From assembly GCA_026169815.1 (NCBI GenBank), contig JAPFDT010000043.1, positions 141,118 through 205,117 of the forward strand: a stretch of DNA of 64,000 nt, in the 5' to 3' direction. Each line of letters starts with the position of its first letter. Position 1 is the first letter of the stretch. This DNA comes from Pseudogracilibacillus sp. GTDB taxonomy: Bacteria; Bacillota; Bacilli; Bacillales; Amphibacillaceae. The position numbers and the translations under genes were made by a program. This document shows, piece by piece, positions 1-8,297 of this stretch. The notes under the pieces were generated by a model. That model saw only the letters and a program-made list of their open reading frames with translations. It had not been told where the DNA came from and did not search any database.

Positions 1-425
1 AATTAACAATTCCACCTTTAAGGGAGAGGCAAGATGATTTATTGAAGTTAATTTTAAATTTCTTGGATTATTATAATAAACAATATAATGAAGATAAAGA
101 ATTAACTCATGATACGATCGATTACTTATTAAAATATGATTGGCCGGGAAATGTTCGAGAACTTTCAAATGTGATTGAACGCCTCGTTCTTGTAGTAGAA
201 AATCAAATTGTAGCACCTGAGCAATTGCCTGCAAACATTATTCAAGAAAACACTTTTACTTTAGCTGAAAATACAACTTTAACATTACCAGAGATTTTAC
301 ATAAAACAGAGAAGGAAGTTTTAAAAGCAGCACGGCATAAATATCAAACAACGACTGAAATAGCTCAATATTTAGGAGTAAGTCAGCCGACGATTGTCCG
401 TAAGTTGAAAAAGTATTCGCTTTAA
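1..425 (+). CDS. Sigma-54-dependent enhancer-binding regulator (3' part)
   Basis: Open from the window edge (reading frame begins at base 3), so only the C-terminal ~140 residues are seen. The fragment starts in the AAA+ domain with IPPLRERQDDL, continues with the DWPGNVREL motif typical of NtrC-family activators, and ends in a Fis/TyrR-like helix-turn-helix (TEIAQYLGVSQPTIVRKLKKY). It would bind upstream DNA and activate sigma-54 RNA polymerase. Its HTH resembles that of the complete activator at 3365-4747, so the two are probably paralogues flanking the symporter/ureohydrolase genes. The sensory domain lies outside the window, so the signal is unknown. A strong hairpin terminator follows. 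Confidence 0.9.
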   Translation, partial: LTIPPLRERQDDLLKLILNFLDYYNKQYNEDKELTHDTIDYLLKYDWPGNVRELSNVIERLVLVVENQIVAPEQLPANIIQENTFTLAENTTLTLPEILHKTEKEVLKAARHKYQTTTEIAQYLGVSQPTIVRKLKKYSL

Positions 426-470
426 ATGTAATGGTTATACTTAAAGGTTCATAGTTAAAATCTTCTTAAT

Positions 471-507
471 AAAAAATCTAGGCTATCATTCATAGCCTAG
501 ATTTTTT
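471..507. terminator. Bidirectional intrinsic terminator
   Basis: Perfect 16-bp stem (arms 471-486 and 492-507) around a 5-base loop, with A-run on one side and T-run on the other. It can end the regulator on the + strand and the symporter operon on the - strand. Confidence 0.85.
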
Positions 508-604
508 AAGACCTAATTTAAAAATTCACCTATTGTATTACCGATTAAGGTTACACATCTTTTAAACGTCTAAAATTAATTTAGACTAATCAACTTTATT
601 ACCT

Positions 605-2008
605 TCAAGCTTCTTTAATATTCTCTTTATTTTCTTGTTTACTTGAACGATCAAATAAGGAAACAACAATAATGACTACAATGTTAACTGAAATTCCGTA
701 AAGTATTGGGTTGGTTGAACTCATTCCCTCAATAATTAATCCTAATATAACGACAACTGCACTAATCGTCATCGATAAGAAAGCAGCTCTTGCTGTAGTC
801 TTCTTCCAAAATAGACCAAATACAATTGGAATAAAGATCGCTCCAGCTAAAATCGCATAAGCTACGTCTATTGCAACAAGTAATGATTGAATCCATAGCG
901 AAATAATGATAGCAACAATACCTAAAATAAATGTCGTTATACGTGACAGCATTAAAAATTCTCTGTCTGTCATATATTTAAAGAAGTGATCCCTTAAAAT
1001 ATCTCTCGTAATTAAAGTGGATGAAGCTAATAGTGTACCTGATGCTGTTGACATAATTGCAGCAGCAACAGCGGCGAAGACAATACCTAATAAACCATTA
1101 GGCATCGTTTCAAATGCCATTACAGTAAATACACTCTGCGTGTCTGTAATATTTGGAATTAACACTAATGCACACATTCCGATAATAACCATCGCCATAG
1201 AATATAAGAATGCATAAACACTAATTAATGCGCCACCTGTAATAGCGATTTTTTTATTTCGTGCTGTGAAGTAGCGTTGCCAAATATCTTGCCCGACCAT
1301 CATACCTAAGGTAAAGGTAGTTAAATATTTTAATATTTCTAAAAAGCCAATATTTGTAAAACTAAAATAAGAAGAAGGTAATTGAACTAATAATTCATTA
1401 AATCCGCCAACTTTATTTAAACTAACTGGTAACATAATGAAGAAAATACCGATTGTCATAATGGCAAATTGTACAACGTCTGTCATGGAAACAGACCACA
1501 TACCACCTAAAATAGTGTAGAAGAATACGACTCCCCCACCAATTAGCATAGCTAACTTTAAATTCCAACCAAATATAGCACTTAATAAGACACCGATTGC
1601 AATAACTTGTGTCACACTAACCATTAAAGTGTAAATGGCTGCAACAATTGCTCCAACTAATTTTGTTTCTACGTTAAATAATCTACCGAGTAATTCACTA
1701 ATTGTCGTTACTTCATATCCAGATACTTTTCTAAGTAAAATTAATCCAAATAGGGAGATACCTAGTCCCATAGAAAAGACGAACCAAACACCTGAAAAAC
1801 CAATTTCATACCCTAATTGCGCAGATCCGATTGTAGATGATCCACCTAAAAATACTGCAACTAAACATCCGAAAAACATAAAGAATCCTAAGTTCTGTCC
1901 AGATAACATATACACATCTGTTGAACTTGCTTTTTTAACGCCAATTACTCCGATAACGACTAATACTAAAAAGTAAATTAGTATTATCGCATAATCTATC
2001 ATTTCCAC
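605..2008 (-). CDS. Sodium:solute symporter (SSS family)
   Basis: 467-residue polytopic membrane protein with about 12-13 hydrophobic segments and SSS-family sequence (N-terminal SGQNLG...FGCLVAVFLGGSSTIG; central LGGMWSVSMTDVVQF). It should import a small solute with Na+. The start is GTG at 2008, preceded by a perfect AGGAGG at 2018-2023 with 9-base spacing. It lies 158 bases downstream of the ureohydrolase gene on the same strand, separated by a 17-bp hairpin at 2100-2142, and probably shares its sigma-54 promoter with partial attenuation. From context the substrate may be a guanidino compound or agmatine, but the family also carries pantothenate, proline and sugars, so this is inference. 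Confidence 0.85.
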   Translation of the reverse strand: MEMIDYAIILIYFLVLVVIGVIGVKKASSTDVYMLSGQNLGFFMFFGCLVAVFLGGSSTIGSAQLGYEIGFSGVWFVFSMGLGISLFGLILLRKVSGYEVTTISELLGRLFNVETKLVGAIVAAIYTLMVSVTQVIAIGVLLSAIFGWNLKLAMLIGGGVVFFYTILGGMWSVSMTDVVQFAIMTIGIFFIMLPVSLNKVGGFNELLVQLPSSYFSFTNIGFLEILKYLTTFTLGMMVGQDIWQRYFTARNKKIAITGGALISVYAFLYSMAMVIIGMCALVLIPNITDTQSVFTVMAFETMPNGLLGIVFAAVAAAIMSTASGTLLASSTLITRDILRDHFFKYMTDREFLMLSRITTFILGIVAIIISLWIQSLLVAIDVAYAILAGAIFIPIVFGLFWKKTTARAAFLSMTISAVVVILGLIIEGMSSTNPILYGISVNIVVIIVVSLFDRSSKQENKENIKEA

Positions 2009-2099
2009 GTTGGATTTCCTCCTTAAGAATTAAACCGTTTTCATTTACAATAAAACAGCTAATATATGAAACTATCTCATTGTGTATTATGTTAAAATT

Positions 2100-2142
2100 C
2101 GAGTAAAATGTTATCAAGATAAGCATGATAACACTTTACTCG
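2100..2142 (-). terminator. Hairpin between ureohydrolase and symporter genes
   Basis: 17-bp stem (2100-2116 / 2126-2142, one G-U pair) with a 9-base loop, followed on the - strand only by a weak T-rich stretch. It is best read as an attenuator or mRNA-processing hairpin that sets relative expression of the two genes. Confidence 0.6.
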
Positions 2143-2166
2143 AGATGTTTTTGTGAATAAGAAAGC

Positions 2167-3120
2167 TTATTTCCTTTCTAATTCACGTCTTTTCTTCAAT
2201 GCGATTAATGTAATCATTTCAAACATAACGGATGATGCTGCGACTGCTGTTATTTCACCGCTATCATATGTTGGTAGAACTTCAACTAAATCAAAACCGA
2301 CTAAATCTAATCCGTCTAAACTTCTGACAAATTCTAATGCTTCATGACTCGTTGGACCGCCAACTTCTGGTGTACCTGTACCAGGTGCATAGGCAGGGTC
2401 TAAGAAATCAATATCGAAAGAAACGAATGCTTTTTTATTTCCGACACGATCATGAATGCGTTTCACTACTTCATCGTGTCCTAATTTGAATACATCTTTC
2501 ATCGGAATAACTTCAAATCCTAAATCTCTTGCATCTTCAATATCTTCAGGACCATATAAAGGCCCGCGCATACCAACTTGAATGGAATGTTCTACATCGA
2601 TTAATCCTTCTTCAACCGCGCGTCTGAATGGTGTTCCGTGCATATATTTTTCCCCGTAGTAAGCATCCCATGTATCACTATGTGAATCGAAATGAACGAG
2701 AGCAACAGGGCCATACCTTTTGGCGAAAGCACGTAAATGTCCTAGAGAGATTGAATGATCTCCACCCATCATGACAGGTGTAATATCGTTTTCTAAAACA
2801 GGTGTTAAACCATCAACAATATTGTCATACGTTCTTAAAGCGTTTCCAGGGATGACGTTAATGTCGCCGTAGTCAACTCCTGAACAATAATCAAAAATAT
2901 TTATATCTTGGTCATAGTTGTAAGGACGTAATAAAACGGAAAAATCACGAATATGTTGTGGACCGTAACGCTGACCAGTACGATTAGAAGCGGCTGTATC
3001 GAATGGAACACCAATTACTGCAAAATCAACATTTTCTGTTGTTCGAATATGTTCTAAACGCATAAATGATCTTGGTCCTACAAAACGTGGTGACATAGAT
3101 GAATCGATTGGTTTGTACAT
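2167..3120 (-). CDS. Ureohydrolase (agmatinase/guanidinobutyrase family)
   Basis: 317-residue arginase-superfamily enzyme that hydrolyses a guanidino group to urea plus amine at a binuclear metal centre. All expected ligands are present: H122 in GGDHS, D145/H147/D149 in HFDSHSDTW, and D236/D238 in SFDIDFLDP, followed by the PGTGTPEVGG substrate loop. AGGAGG at 3128-3133 supports ATG 3120. The segment TWDAYYGEKYMHGTPFRRAVEEGL is closer, from memory, to guanidinobutyrase, guanidinopropionase or guanidine-hydrolase types than to the shorter Bacillus SpeB, so agmatine is only one candidate substrate. A sigma-54 promoter lies just upstream and the PAS activator gene beyond it, implying induction by the substrate or a product. 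Confidence 0.87.
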   Translation of the reverse strand: MYKPIDSSMSPRFVGPRSFMRLEHIRTTENVDFAVIGVPFDTAASNRTGQRYGPQHIRDFSVLLRPYNYDQDINIFDYCSGVDYGDINVIPGNALRTYDNIVDGLTPVLENDITPVMMGGDHSISLGHLRAFAKRYGPVALVHFDSHSDTWDAYYGEKYMHGTPFRRAVEEGLIDVEHSIQVGMRGPLYGPEDIEDARDLGFEVIPMKDVFKLGHDEVVKRIHDRVGNKKAFVSFDIDFLDPAYAPGTGTPEVGGPTSHEALEFVRSLDGLDLVGFDLVEVLPTYDSGEITAVAASSVMFEMITLIALKKRRELERK

Positions 3121-3263
3121 GAAAAATTCCTCCTACATAATTTACTCATTAAAATTTTAGTTACATATGGTTCAATGATATTGCGAAAATATTTGCTTAT
3201 AGTACATGCAAAATACTTTCTAAATATAAGTATATTCGCAAATGTTTGTGTAATTATTTTATA

Positions 3264-3280
3264 TGCAATTTCCATGCCAA
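3264..3280 (-). promoter_or_regulatory. Sigma-54 (-24/-12) promoter
   Basis: On the - strand the sequence reads TTGGCATGGAAATTGCA, an almost perfect match to TGGCAC-N5-TTGCW with the invariant GG and GC dinucleotides 12 bp apart. It lies ~145 bp upstream of the ureohydrolase start and points toward it. Confidence 0.85.
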
Positions 3281-3323
3281 CTTTTCAAAACCTACTGTTA
3301 GCGTTTTTATGAAAAACTCGTAA

Positions 3324-3353
3324 GTCATAATGATTCAACCAAGTTATTGTGAC
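3324..3353. promoter_or_regulatory. Candidate enhancer (UAS) for the activator
   Basis: Imperfect inverted repeat with arms of the form GTCAYAATRAY around ~8 bases, 45-75 bp upstream of the -24 element, between the promoter and the activator gene. Dyads in this position are typical enhancer-binding sites; the assignment is inference. Confidence 0.5.
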
Positions 3354-3364
3354 TCGTGTATAAT

Positions 3365-4747
3365 TCATTTTGACTTAATGCCATACTGTTTTAGTCGACG
3401 AACAACAGTAGATTGACTCATACCTAAATAATCCGCCATTTCATAAGTAGATTTTGACGACTTATAAGCTTGTTGGAGCCAACTCTTTTCGACTTCTTGT
3501 AACGCTTCTTGTAAAGTTAACCCTTCTTCTTCAAATTGAGTGAATGACCAACCGTTTAATTGGTTTAATTCATTTGATAAATCTTGATCGTTTTTATGAG
3601 CAAAACTAACGGTTGACGTAATAACGTAACGTTCAATCGTATTTTCTAATTCACGGACATTTCCTGGCCATTCATAATGGAGAAAGGATTCCAAAATCCG
3701 ATTAGTGAATACTTCGTTTTTGTTATACTTTTTATTATATTTTTGTAAAAAGAAGTGAGCTAATTCCAAAATATCTTCTTTTCGGTTCTTTAATGAAGGG
3801 ATATCAATTTGGATGACGTTTAGGCGATAAAATAAATCTTTCCTAAATGTACCTTCTTTCACCATTGTTTCTAAGTTTTGATTCGTTGCTGCGACTAAAC
3901 GAAAGTCAACTTCCATTTCTTTTGTGCCGCCAACTTTAGTAAACTTCTTTTCTTCAATTACTTTTAATAATTTCACTTGTAAATCGAGTGGCATTTCAGC
4001 GATTTCATCTAAAAATAATGTACCCTTATGGGCGAGTTGAATGAGACCGACTTTACCTTCGTTACTAGCTCCAGTAAAGGCACCTTTTTCGTAACCGAAT
4101 AATTCTGACTCAAATAAAGAGGCAGGGATTGCACCACAGTTTACTTCGATTAATGCTTCATTTTTTCGGACGCTTTGTTTGTGCATTTCTCTAGCAATTA
4201 AACTTTTACCGACACCTGATTCTCCTAATAATAAAACAGCAGCTTCAGAGTTAGCTGTTAAGCGAATTAATTCAACGACTTTTTGCATTTCATTACTATG
4301 AATAATAATGCCTGAATCATTGACGTTTTTATAATTTGTTAATTGGGATTCATAATGTTCCATTTTTTGTTGCATACTTTCGTACTCTGAACGTAATTGT
4401 TGGATTTCGGTTAAGTCATGGGAGAAGCTGATTATTCGTTCGATTTTTCCATCGAGAAATACTGGTATGCCTGTTGCCATGACGTGACGACCAGTTTGTG
4501 TTTTTTGCATCGATTGTAATCGTTTGTGTTCTTGTAATACTTGTACAGTAATGGAAGGGGAGAAAATACCGTCTTTCTCTAGTTCATAGACTGAACGTCC
4601 AATTAATTGTTCTTTTTCTAATCCATATATGTCGTAGCAATTTTCACTTACACGTAAGACAACACCTAAACCGTCTGTTACAACAATATTGTCATTGGAT
4701 TCATCAACAATATTGTCTAATTCAGCACGTAATAATTTATCATTCAT
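3365..4747 (-). CDS. PAS-domain sigma-54-dependent transcriptional activator
   Basis: 460-residue enhancer-binding protein. Domains: PAS sensor (about residues 10-115), a short coiled coil, AAA+ ATPase with Walker A GESGVGKS, the sigma-54 contact loop GAFTGA and EWPGNVREL, then a TyrR/Fis-like HTH (MADYLGMSQSTVVRRLKQYG). It belongs to the RocR/PrdR-like Firmicute group. ATG 4747 has AGGAG ~11 bases upstream. It sits directly upstream of the sigma-54 promoter at 3264-3280 and is the likely activator of the ureohydrolase and symporter genes. The PAS ligand cannot be read from sequence. Confidence 0.92.
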   Translation of the reverse strand: MNDKLLRAELDNIVDESNDNIVVTDGLGVVLRVSENCYDIYGLEKEQLIGRSVYELEKDGIFSPSITVQVLQEHKRLQSMQKTQTGRHVMATGIPVFLDGKIERIISFSHDLTEIQQLRSEYESMQQKMEHYESQLTNYKNVNDSGIIIHSNEMQKVVELIRLTANSEAAVLLLGESGVGKSLIAREMHKQSVRKNEALIEVNCGAIPASLFESELFGYEKGAFTGASNEGKVGLIQLAHKGTLFLDEIAEMPLDLQVKLLKVIEEKKFTKVGGTKEMEVDFRLVAATNQNLETMVKEGTFRKDLFYRLNVIQIDIPSLKNRKEDILELAHFFLQKYNKKYNKNEVFTNRILESFLHYEWPGNVRELENTIERYVITSTVSFAHKNDQDLSNELNQLNGWSFTQFEEEGLTLQEALQEVEKSWLQQAYKSSKSTYEMADYLGMSQSTVVRRLKQYGIKSK

Positions 4748-4892
4748 TTTTTTCTGCTCCTATATAAATATCGTTTATTTTACTAGTTGAATAAATTTCA
4801 TAATAGGATAATTTAATTAAAAACACGAGCGTTTAGTTATAAATATTCATTATCATACGTGTTTAACTCATGTAACTAAGTTTACTTGAATG

Positions 4893-5001
4893 GAAGCCGC
4901 CTGACTCTTGCGGGAAAAGCATGAGTCCGAAAATCCTTGATACAACACGTTAGTGTTGTGTCAAGAGTTGAGGCCATGCCCGCAGAAAGCATGGCGGCTG
5001 T
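4893..5001. repeat. Palindromic intergenic repeat element, copy 1
   Basis: GC-richer than its surroundings. Outer arms GAAGCCGCC and GGCGGCTG enclose TTGCGGGAAAAGCATG and CATGCCCGCAGAAAGC, with an inner stem around ACAACAC...GTGTTGT. The core GCGGGAAAAG / CCCGCNGAAAGC recurs in copy 2 at 61805-61964. I recognise this core from Bacillaceae intergenic repeats. No coding capacity is seen. Confidence 0.7.
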
Positions 5002-5057
5002 AATGAAAGAAAACGGATTTACCTTCAAACGTAAAGTGATCGTATTCATTTTTAAAT

Positions 5058-5081
5058 AAAAAAAGAGCCAAAAATGGCTCT
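5058..5081 (-). terminator. Small - strand intrinsic terminator
   Basis: Stem AGAGCCA/TGGCTCT with an AAAA loop, followed on the - strand by a run of about eight T. No - strand gene precedes it, so it may end a small RNA (see findings). Confidence 0.5.
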
Positions 5082-5365
5082 GCATATATATGAAGTTAGA
5101 GTAAGTTATGGAGAGTATTTTTAATTTGTCAGTATTAAAAAAAGTAGTGTTAAGTCAATATAAGGGCTTACTCTAACTATCAATCAAGTTGTTAATTTCA
5201 TGATGTATTCATTGTAAATAACTTTTGATATGATGAAAAGTATCAAAAAGATAAAATGATTGGTACCAAAAATAATGGAAGGTTGTTTTAGAAGGTTTTG
5301 TACACTACGAATAGATGATAGATTATGATATACTATATAAAATTAATGAGCTAGGGGGATTGTCG

Positions 5366-6682
5366 ATGAAGTTAATGATGGAACAGAAACAAACTTTAAA
5401 AATGGTGATGACACAAGAGTTAAGACAAGCGATTGAAATTCTGCAGTTATCGACATATGAGTTGTTTCAATTTATTCAAGAACAAGCGATGGAAAATCCT
5501 CTTATAGAATTAAAGCCGAAAGAAAGTGAATCTGATATTCATCATATAAAAACGAAGCAAAGTGCTTATCAAGATGAATTTAATCCACTAAATAATGTAA
5601 GGGAAAATGAGGTAAATTTATATGACCATTTATTGGAACAAGTACAATATATGGATTTACCGAAAGACCAAGAAGAAGTTGTCCGTTTTCTTATTTTAAA
5701 TATTAATGAAGTTGGTTATTTAGATATAAATGAAGAAGAGATTTTCTCACATTTGAATATAGAGCATGAACTATTGCAACATGCCAGAGATGTTTTACAC
5801 GACTTAGAACCATGTGGGATTGGCGCTCGTAATTTAGCTGATTGTTTATTAATTCAAGCAAAAAGAGCATATCCACATGATGACCTTTTACATAATGTAA
5901 TTGCTCATTATTTACAAGATTTAGCAGATAAACGTTGGGAAAAAATCGCTAAACAATTGGCAGTTTCACTACATGATATTCAAGACGTTTTTCAAACGAT
6001 TCAAGGTTTCAATCCGAGACCAGCGATGGCATTTGACACTGCAAAAACAGATTATGTCGTTCCTGATATTACGGTTGATTATGATCTGAATAACGAGTTT
6101 ACAATTCAATTACACGAACATTATTTACCGAATATTTATTTTAACAATGCATATGTCGTTCAGATGAAGCAATCAAATGAATTATCACAATATATCCAGC
6201 AGCAGTACAAACAGTTTAATTGGTTGCAAACGAGTATTGAACAACGAAGAAATACGATTTTAAAAATAATGAATGTCTTAATAACATATCAGCGTGAATT
6301 TTTAGTTAAAGGGGCACGTTTTTTAAAACCTTTGACATTAAAAGAGGTAGCAGCGGAAATTGACATGCATGAATCTACAGTAAGCCGAGCAATTACGAAT
6401 AAAATTATTCAAACACCGTTAGGCATTTTTGAATTACGGCAATTTTTTTCTACTAAACTATCGTCTACTAACGAAAAGGAAACATCGCAAGTAGAAGCGA
6501 AGGAATTAATTAAAAGTGTCGTTGAACAAGAGAATAAATATAAACCATTATCAGATCAGGAAATATCTGAATATTTGAAAACAGAGTACAATATTGCCTT
6601 ATCAAGACGAACTGTAGCTAAATATCGCGAGGAATTATCCATATTGTCTTCGTCAAAAAGGAAGGAAATTAAAGTGGATTAG
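5366..6682 (+). CDS. rpoN: RNA polymerase sigma-54 factor
   Basis: 438-residue sigma-54 (called SigL in Bacillus), close to the usual ~436. It has the Gln-rich N-terminal region I (MEQKQTLKMVMTQELRQAIEI), the core-binding region, an HTH (TLKEVAAEIDMHESTVSRAI) for the -12 element, and the RpoN box (SRRTVAKYREEL) for the -24 element. The start at 5366 has AGGGGGAT seven bases upstream; an in-frame ATG at 5315 would add 17 residues but lacks a good ribosome site. It is divergent from the PAS activator, so sigma factor, activators and a target promoter are clustered. A hairpin terminator follows. Confidence 0.95.
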   Translation: MKLMMEQKQTLKMVMTQELRQAIEILQLSTYELFQFIQEQAMENPLIELKPKESESDIHHIKTKQSAYQDEFNPLNNVRENEVNLYDHLLEQVQYMDLPKDQEEVVRFLILNINEVGYLDINEEEIFSHLNIEHELLQHARDVLHDLEPCGIGARNLADCLLIQAKRAYPHDDLLHNVIAHYLQDLADKRWEKIAKQLAVSLHDIQDVFQTIQGFNPRPAMAFDTAKTDYVVPDITVDYDLNNEFTIQLHEHYLPNIYFNNAYVVQMKQSNELSQYIQQQYKQFNWLQTSIEQRRNTILKIMNVLITYQREFLVKGARFLKPLTLKEVAAEIDMHESTVSRAITNKIIQTPLGIFELRQFFSTKLSSTNEKETSQVEAKELIKSVVEQENKYKPLSDQEISEYLKTEYNIALSRRTVAKYREELSILSSSKRKEIKVD

Positions 6683-6714
6683 ACTAGCTTGCTAATAAAT
6701 GAATATGCAGGAAC

Positions 6715-6748
6715 AAGCAAGTATTCAATTGAGTCAATACTTGCTTTT
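6715..6748. terminator. Terminator between convergent rpoN and maoC-like gene
   Basis: 11-bp stem AAGCAAGTATT/AATACTTGCTT with a 10-base loop and a short T-run on the + strand. Confidence 0.7.
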
Positions 6749-6763
6749 GTAATGTTTAAATTT

Positions 6764-7201
6764 TTATGATTGTGAATCATTTTTGATTAAAGCTGATAAA
6801 TCGGCTTTGAAGACTTTATTATCTTCGTCATTAAATGTAGTCAATCTGACCGTAAGAATGCCGTTGTTGTCTTTGCGATCTTTTTTGTCGATGACTTTTA
6901 TGACTGTATATAATTCGTCATCTGGATAAACAGGTCGAATAAATTTGACGTTATTCATACCTGTTCCAGCGATGACATCTTCTCCATATTTACCTTCTTC
7001 AACCCATAATTTAAATGAAATGGCTAACGTATGAATCCCGGATGCGATGATGCCATTGAATCTGCCTGCGTTTGCTTTCGCTTCATCTATATGCATGTAT
7101 TGTGGGTCGAATGTATGCGCGAATTCCATAATTGCTTCTTTCGATAATTGAAATGACTTTGTTTTAAATGTTTCTCCGATTGTAAATTCATTTAATTTCA
7201 T
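6764..7201 (-). CDS. MaoC-like enoyl-CoA hydratase
   Basis: 145-residue single hot-dog-fold protein of the MaoC/R-hydratase family. The hydratase motif is present as FDPQYMHIDEAKA with its Asp and His, and the following GIIASGIHT loop is typical. It should add water to a 2-enoyl-CoA. ATG 7201 has AGAGGTG at 6-base spacing; an earlier in-frame start at 7240 lacks one. It lies 51 bp downstream of the lysR gene, likely co-transcribed, and divergent from the CoA ligase operon, suggesting it acts on a CoA ester made there. Confidence 0.85.
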   Translation of the reverse strand: MKLNEFTIGETFKTKSFQLSKEAIMEFAHTFDPQYMHIDEAKANAGRFNGIIASGIHTLAISFKLWVEEGKYGEDVIAGTGMNNVKFIRPVYPDDELYTVIKVIDKKDRKDNNGILTVRLTTFNDEDNKVFKADLSALIKNDSQS

Positions 7202-7252
7202 AATCGCACCTCTAGTTTGAAGACTTTTAGTAGTAACCATCTGTTACATAGC

Positions 7253-8176
7253 TTATTTTGTATGATTAAATGGTAGATGATTCATAATTTCATCATTTAC
7301 ATATTGGGTAATTACTTTTGAAATATAATTAAATATCACTTGATCTATATTATTTAAGTCTGCCACAATGCCTAAATAACTGAAAGCTATATTGTTCGTT
7401 ATTAATGGAATAGCGACGACTTTATTCGTTTGTATATGTGGATTGACGATTGTTTCTGCTATCGTATCGATTGTAATTCCTTGATTTTTACTAGTGAATT
7501 CTCTAATGAACTCTTGATTTGTTGAACTGAATAAAACGTTGTTAGCACCTTGTTTATTAGAGATAGATGAAAATAGCCATTTTAAAAAAGGGCCGTCATA
7601 AAGGATGATTGATTCTTTTTCGATATCGTTATACGTTAAAGATTTTCTTTTAGCTAATGGAGAATCACAACTCACAAACACATAATAAGAAATATCCATG
7701 ATAGGTGCTACTCGTAGAGACTTTAAAATATGTTCATTTTCTACGTAAATTGGAATGATACCTATATCTAATTGACCTTTTTGGATACCTTCAATGATAG
7801 AGATAGAGTCAGATTCTAAAAATTTTATTTGAGTGTCTGCAATTCTATCTTTTAATAAGTTTAACATAAAAGGTAAAAATAGACCTTTAACAATAGCGAG
7901 ATTTAAATGATCGGCTTTTTTAATATTGTTTTTTAAATTAAATAAATCATCTGTTTGTTGTAATATGCTGTCAATTAATTTAAGTGCTAATTGTCCTTCT
8001 TTCGTTAGTTCAACTTGTTTTGTATCACGAAGAAAAATTTTAATGTTTAAGTCACGTTCTATTTTTGATATAGCTTGACTAATCGCTGATTGTGAAACGT
8101 ATAATATTTCTGCTGCTTTGGAAAATGATAGGTGTGTGGCAACTACTTGTACATATTTTAATTGTTCGATATTCAT
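7253..8176 (-). CDS. LysR-family transcriptional regulator
   Basis: 307 residues with the N-terminal LysR winged HTH (FSKAAEILYVSQSAISQAISKIERDL) and a periplasmic-binding-type effector domain. The start at 8176 is preceded by GAGGGGTT. It is divergent from the CoA ligase/amidohydrolase/permease operon with a 120-bp shared regulatory region containing a T-N11-A type dyad, the classic arrangement for LysR control of a neighbouring catabolic operon. The effector is unknown, probably the substrate or a CoA-pathway intermediate. Confidence 0.92.
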   Translation of the reverse strand: MNIEQLKYVQVVATHLSFSKAAEILYVSQSAISQAISKIERDLNIKIFLRDTKQVELTKEGQLALKLIDSILQQTDDLFNLKNNIKKADHLNLAIVKGLFLPFMLNLLKDRIADTQIKFLESDSISIIEGIQKGQLDIGIIPIYVENEHILKSLRVAPIMDISYYVFVSCDSPLAKRKSLTYNDIEKESIILYDGPFLKWLFSSISNKQGANNVLFSSTNQEFIREFTSKNQGITIDTIAETIVNPHIQTNKVVAIPLITNNIAFSYLGIVADLNNIDQVIFNYISKVITQYVNDEIMNHLPFNHTK

Positions 8177-8201
8177 GATAACCCCTCACTTATTAGCTTT
8201 A

Positions 8202-8217
8202 CTTATAAGACAATAAG
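8202..8217. promoter_or_regulatory. Candidate LysR-binding dyad
   Basis: CTTATaagacaATAAG inverted repeat close to the lysR start in the divergent intergenic region, fitting a LysR T-N11-A box. Confidence 0.45.
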
Positions 8218-8251
8218 AATAATCTATTTCCGTTTCTAATATCGTATCCTA

Positions 8252-8277
8252 TATAATAATAATTGTAAACGCTTACA
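8252..8277 (+). promoter_or_regulatory. -10 box with overlapping cre site (CcpA)
   Basis: TATAAT at 8252-8257 is followed at 8264-8277 by TGTAAACGCTTACA, a perfectly palindromic match to the CcpA consensus TGWAARCGYTWNCW, placed at the expected transcription start. This position implies catabolite repression of the operon by preferred sugars. No good -35 box is visible, as expected for an activator-dependent promoter. Confidence 0.8.
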
Positions 8278-8297
8278 GATTTGTGGGAGGTAATATT

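Noticed and set aside
605-4747. Arginine deiminase or RocDEF-type arginine catabolism cluster
   Set aside because: No arginase-length enzyme, ornithine aminotransferase or deiminase; the ureohydrolase and SSS symporter do not fit.
4882-5085. 67-residue - strand frame over the palindromic repeat
   Set aside because: Formed by the repeat element itself; no ribosome site and no protein-like pattern.
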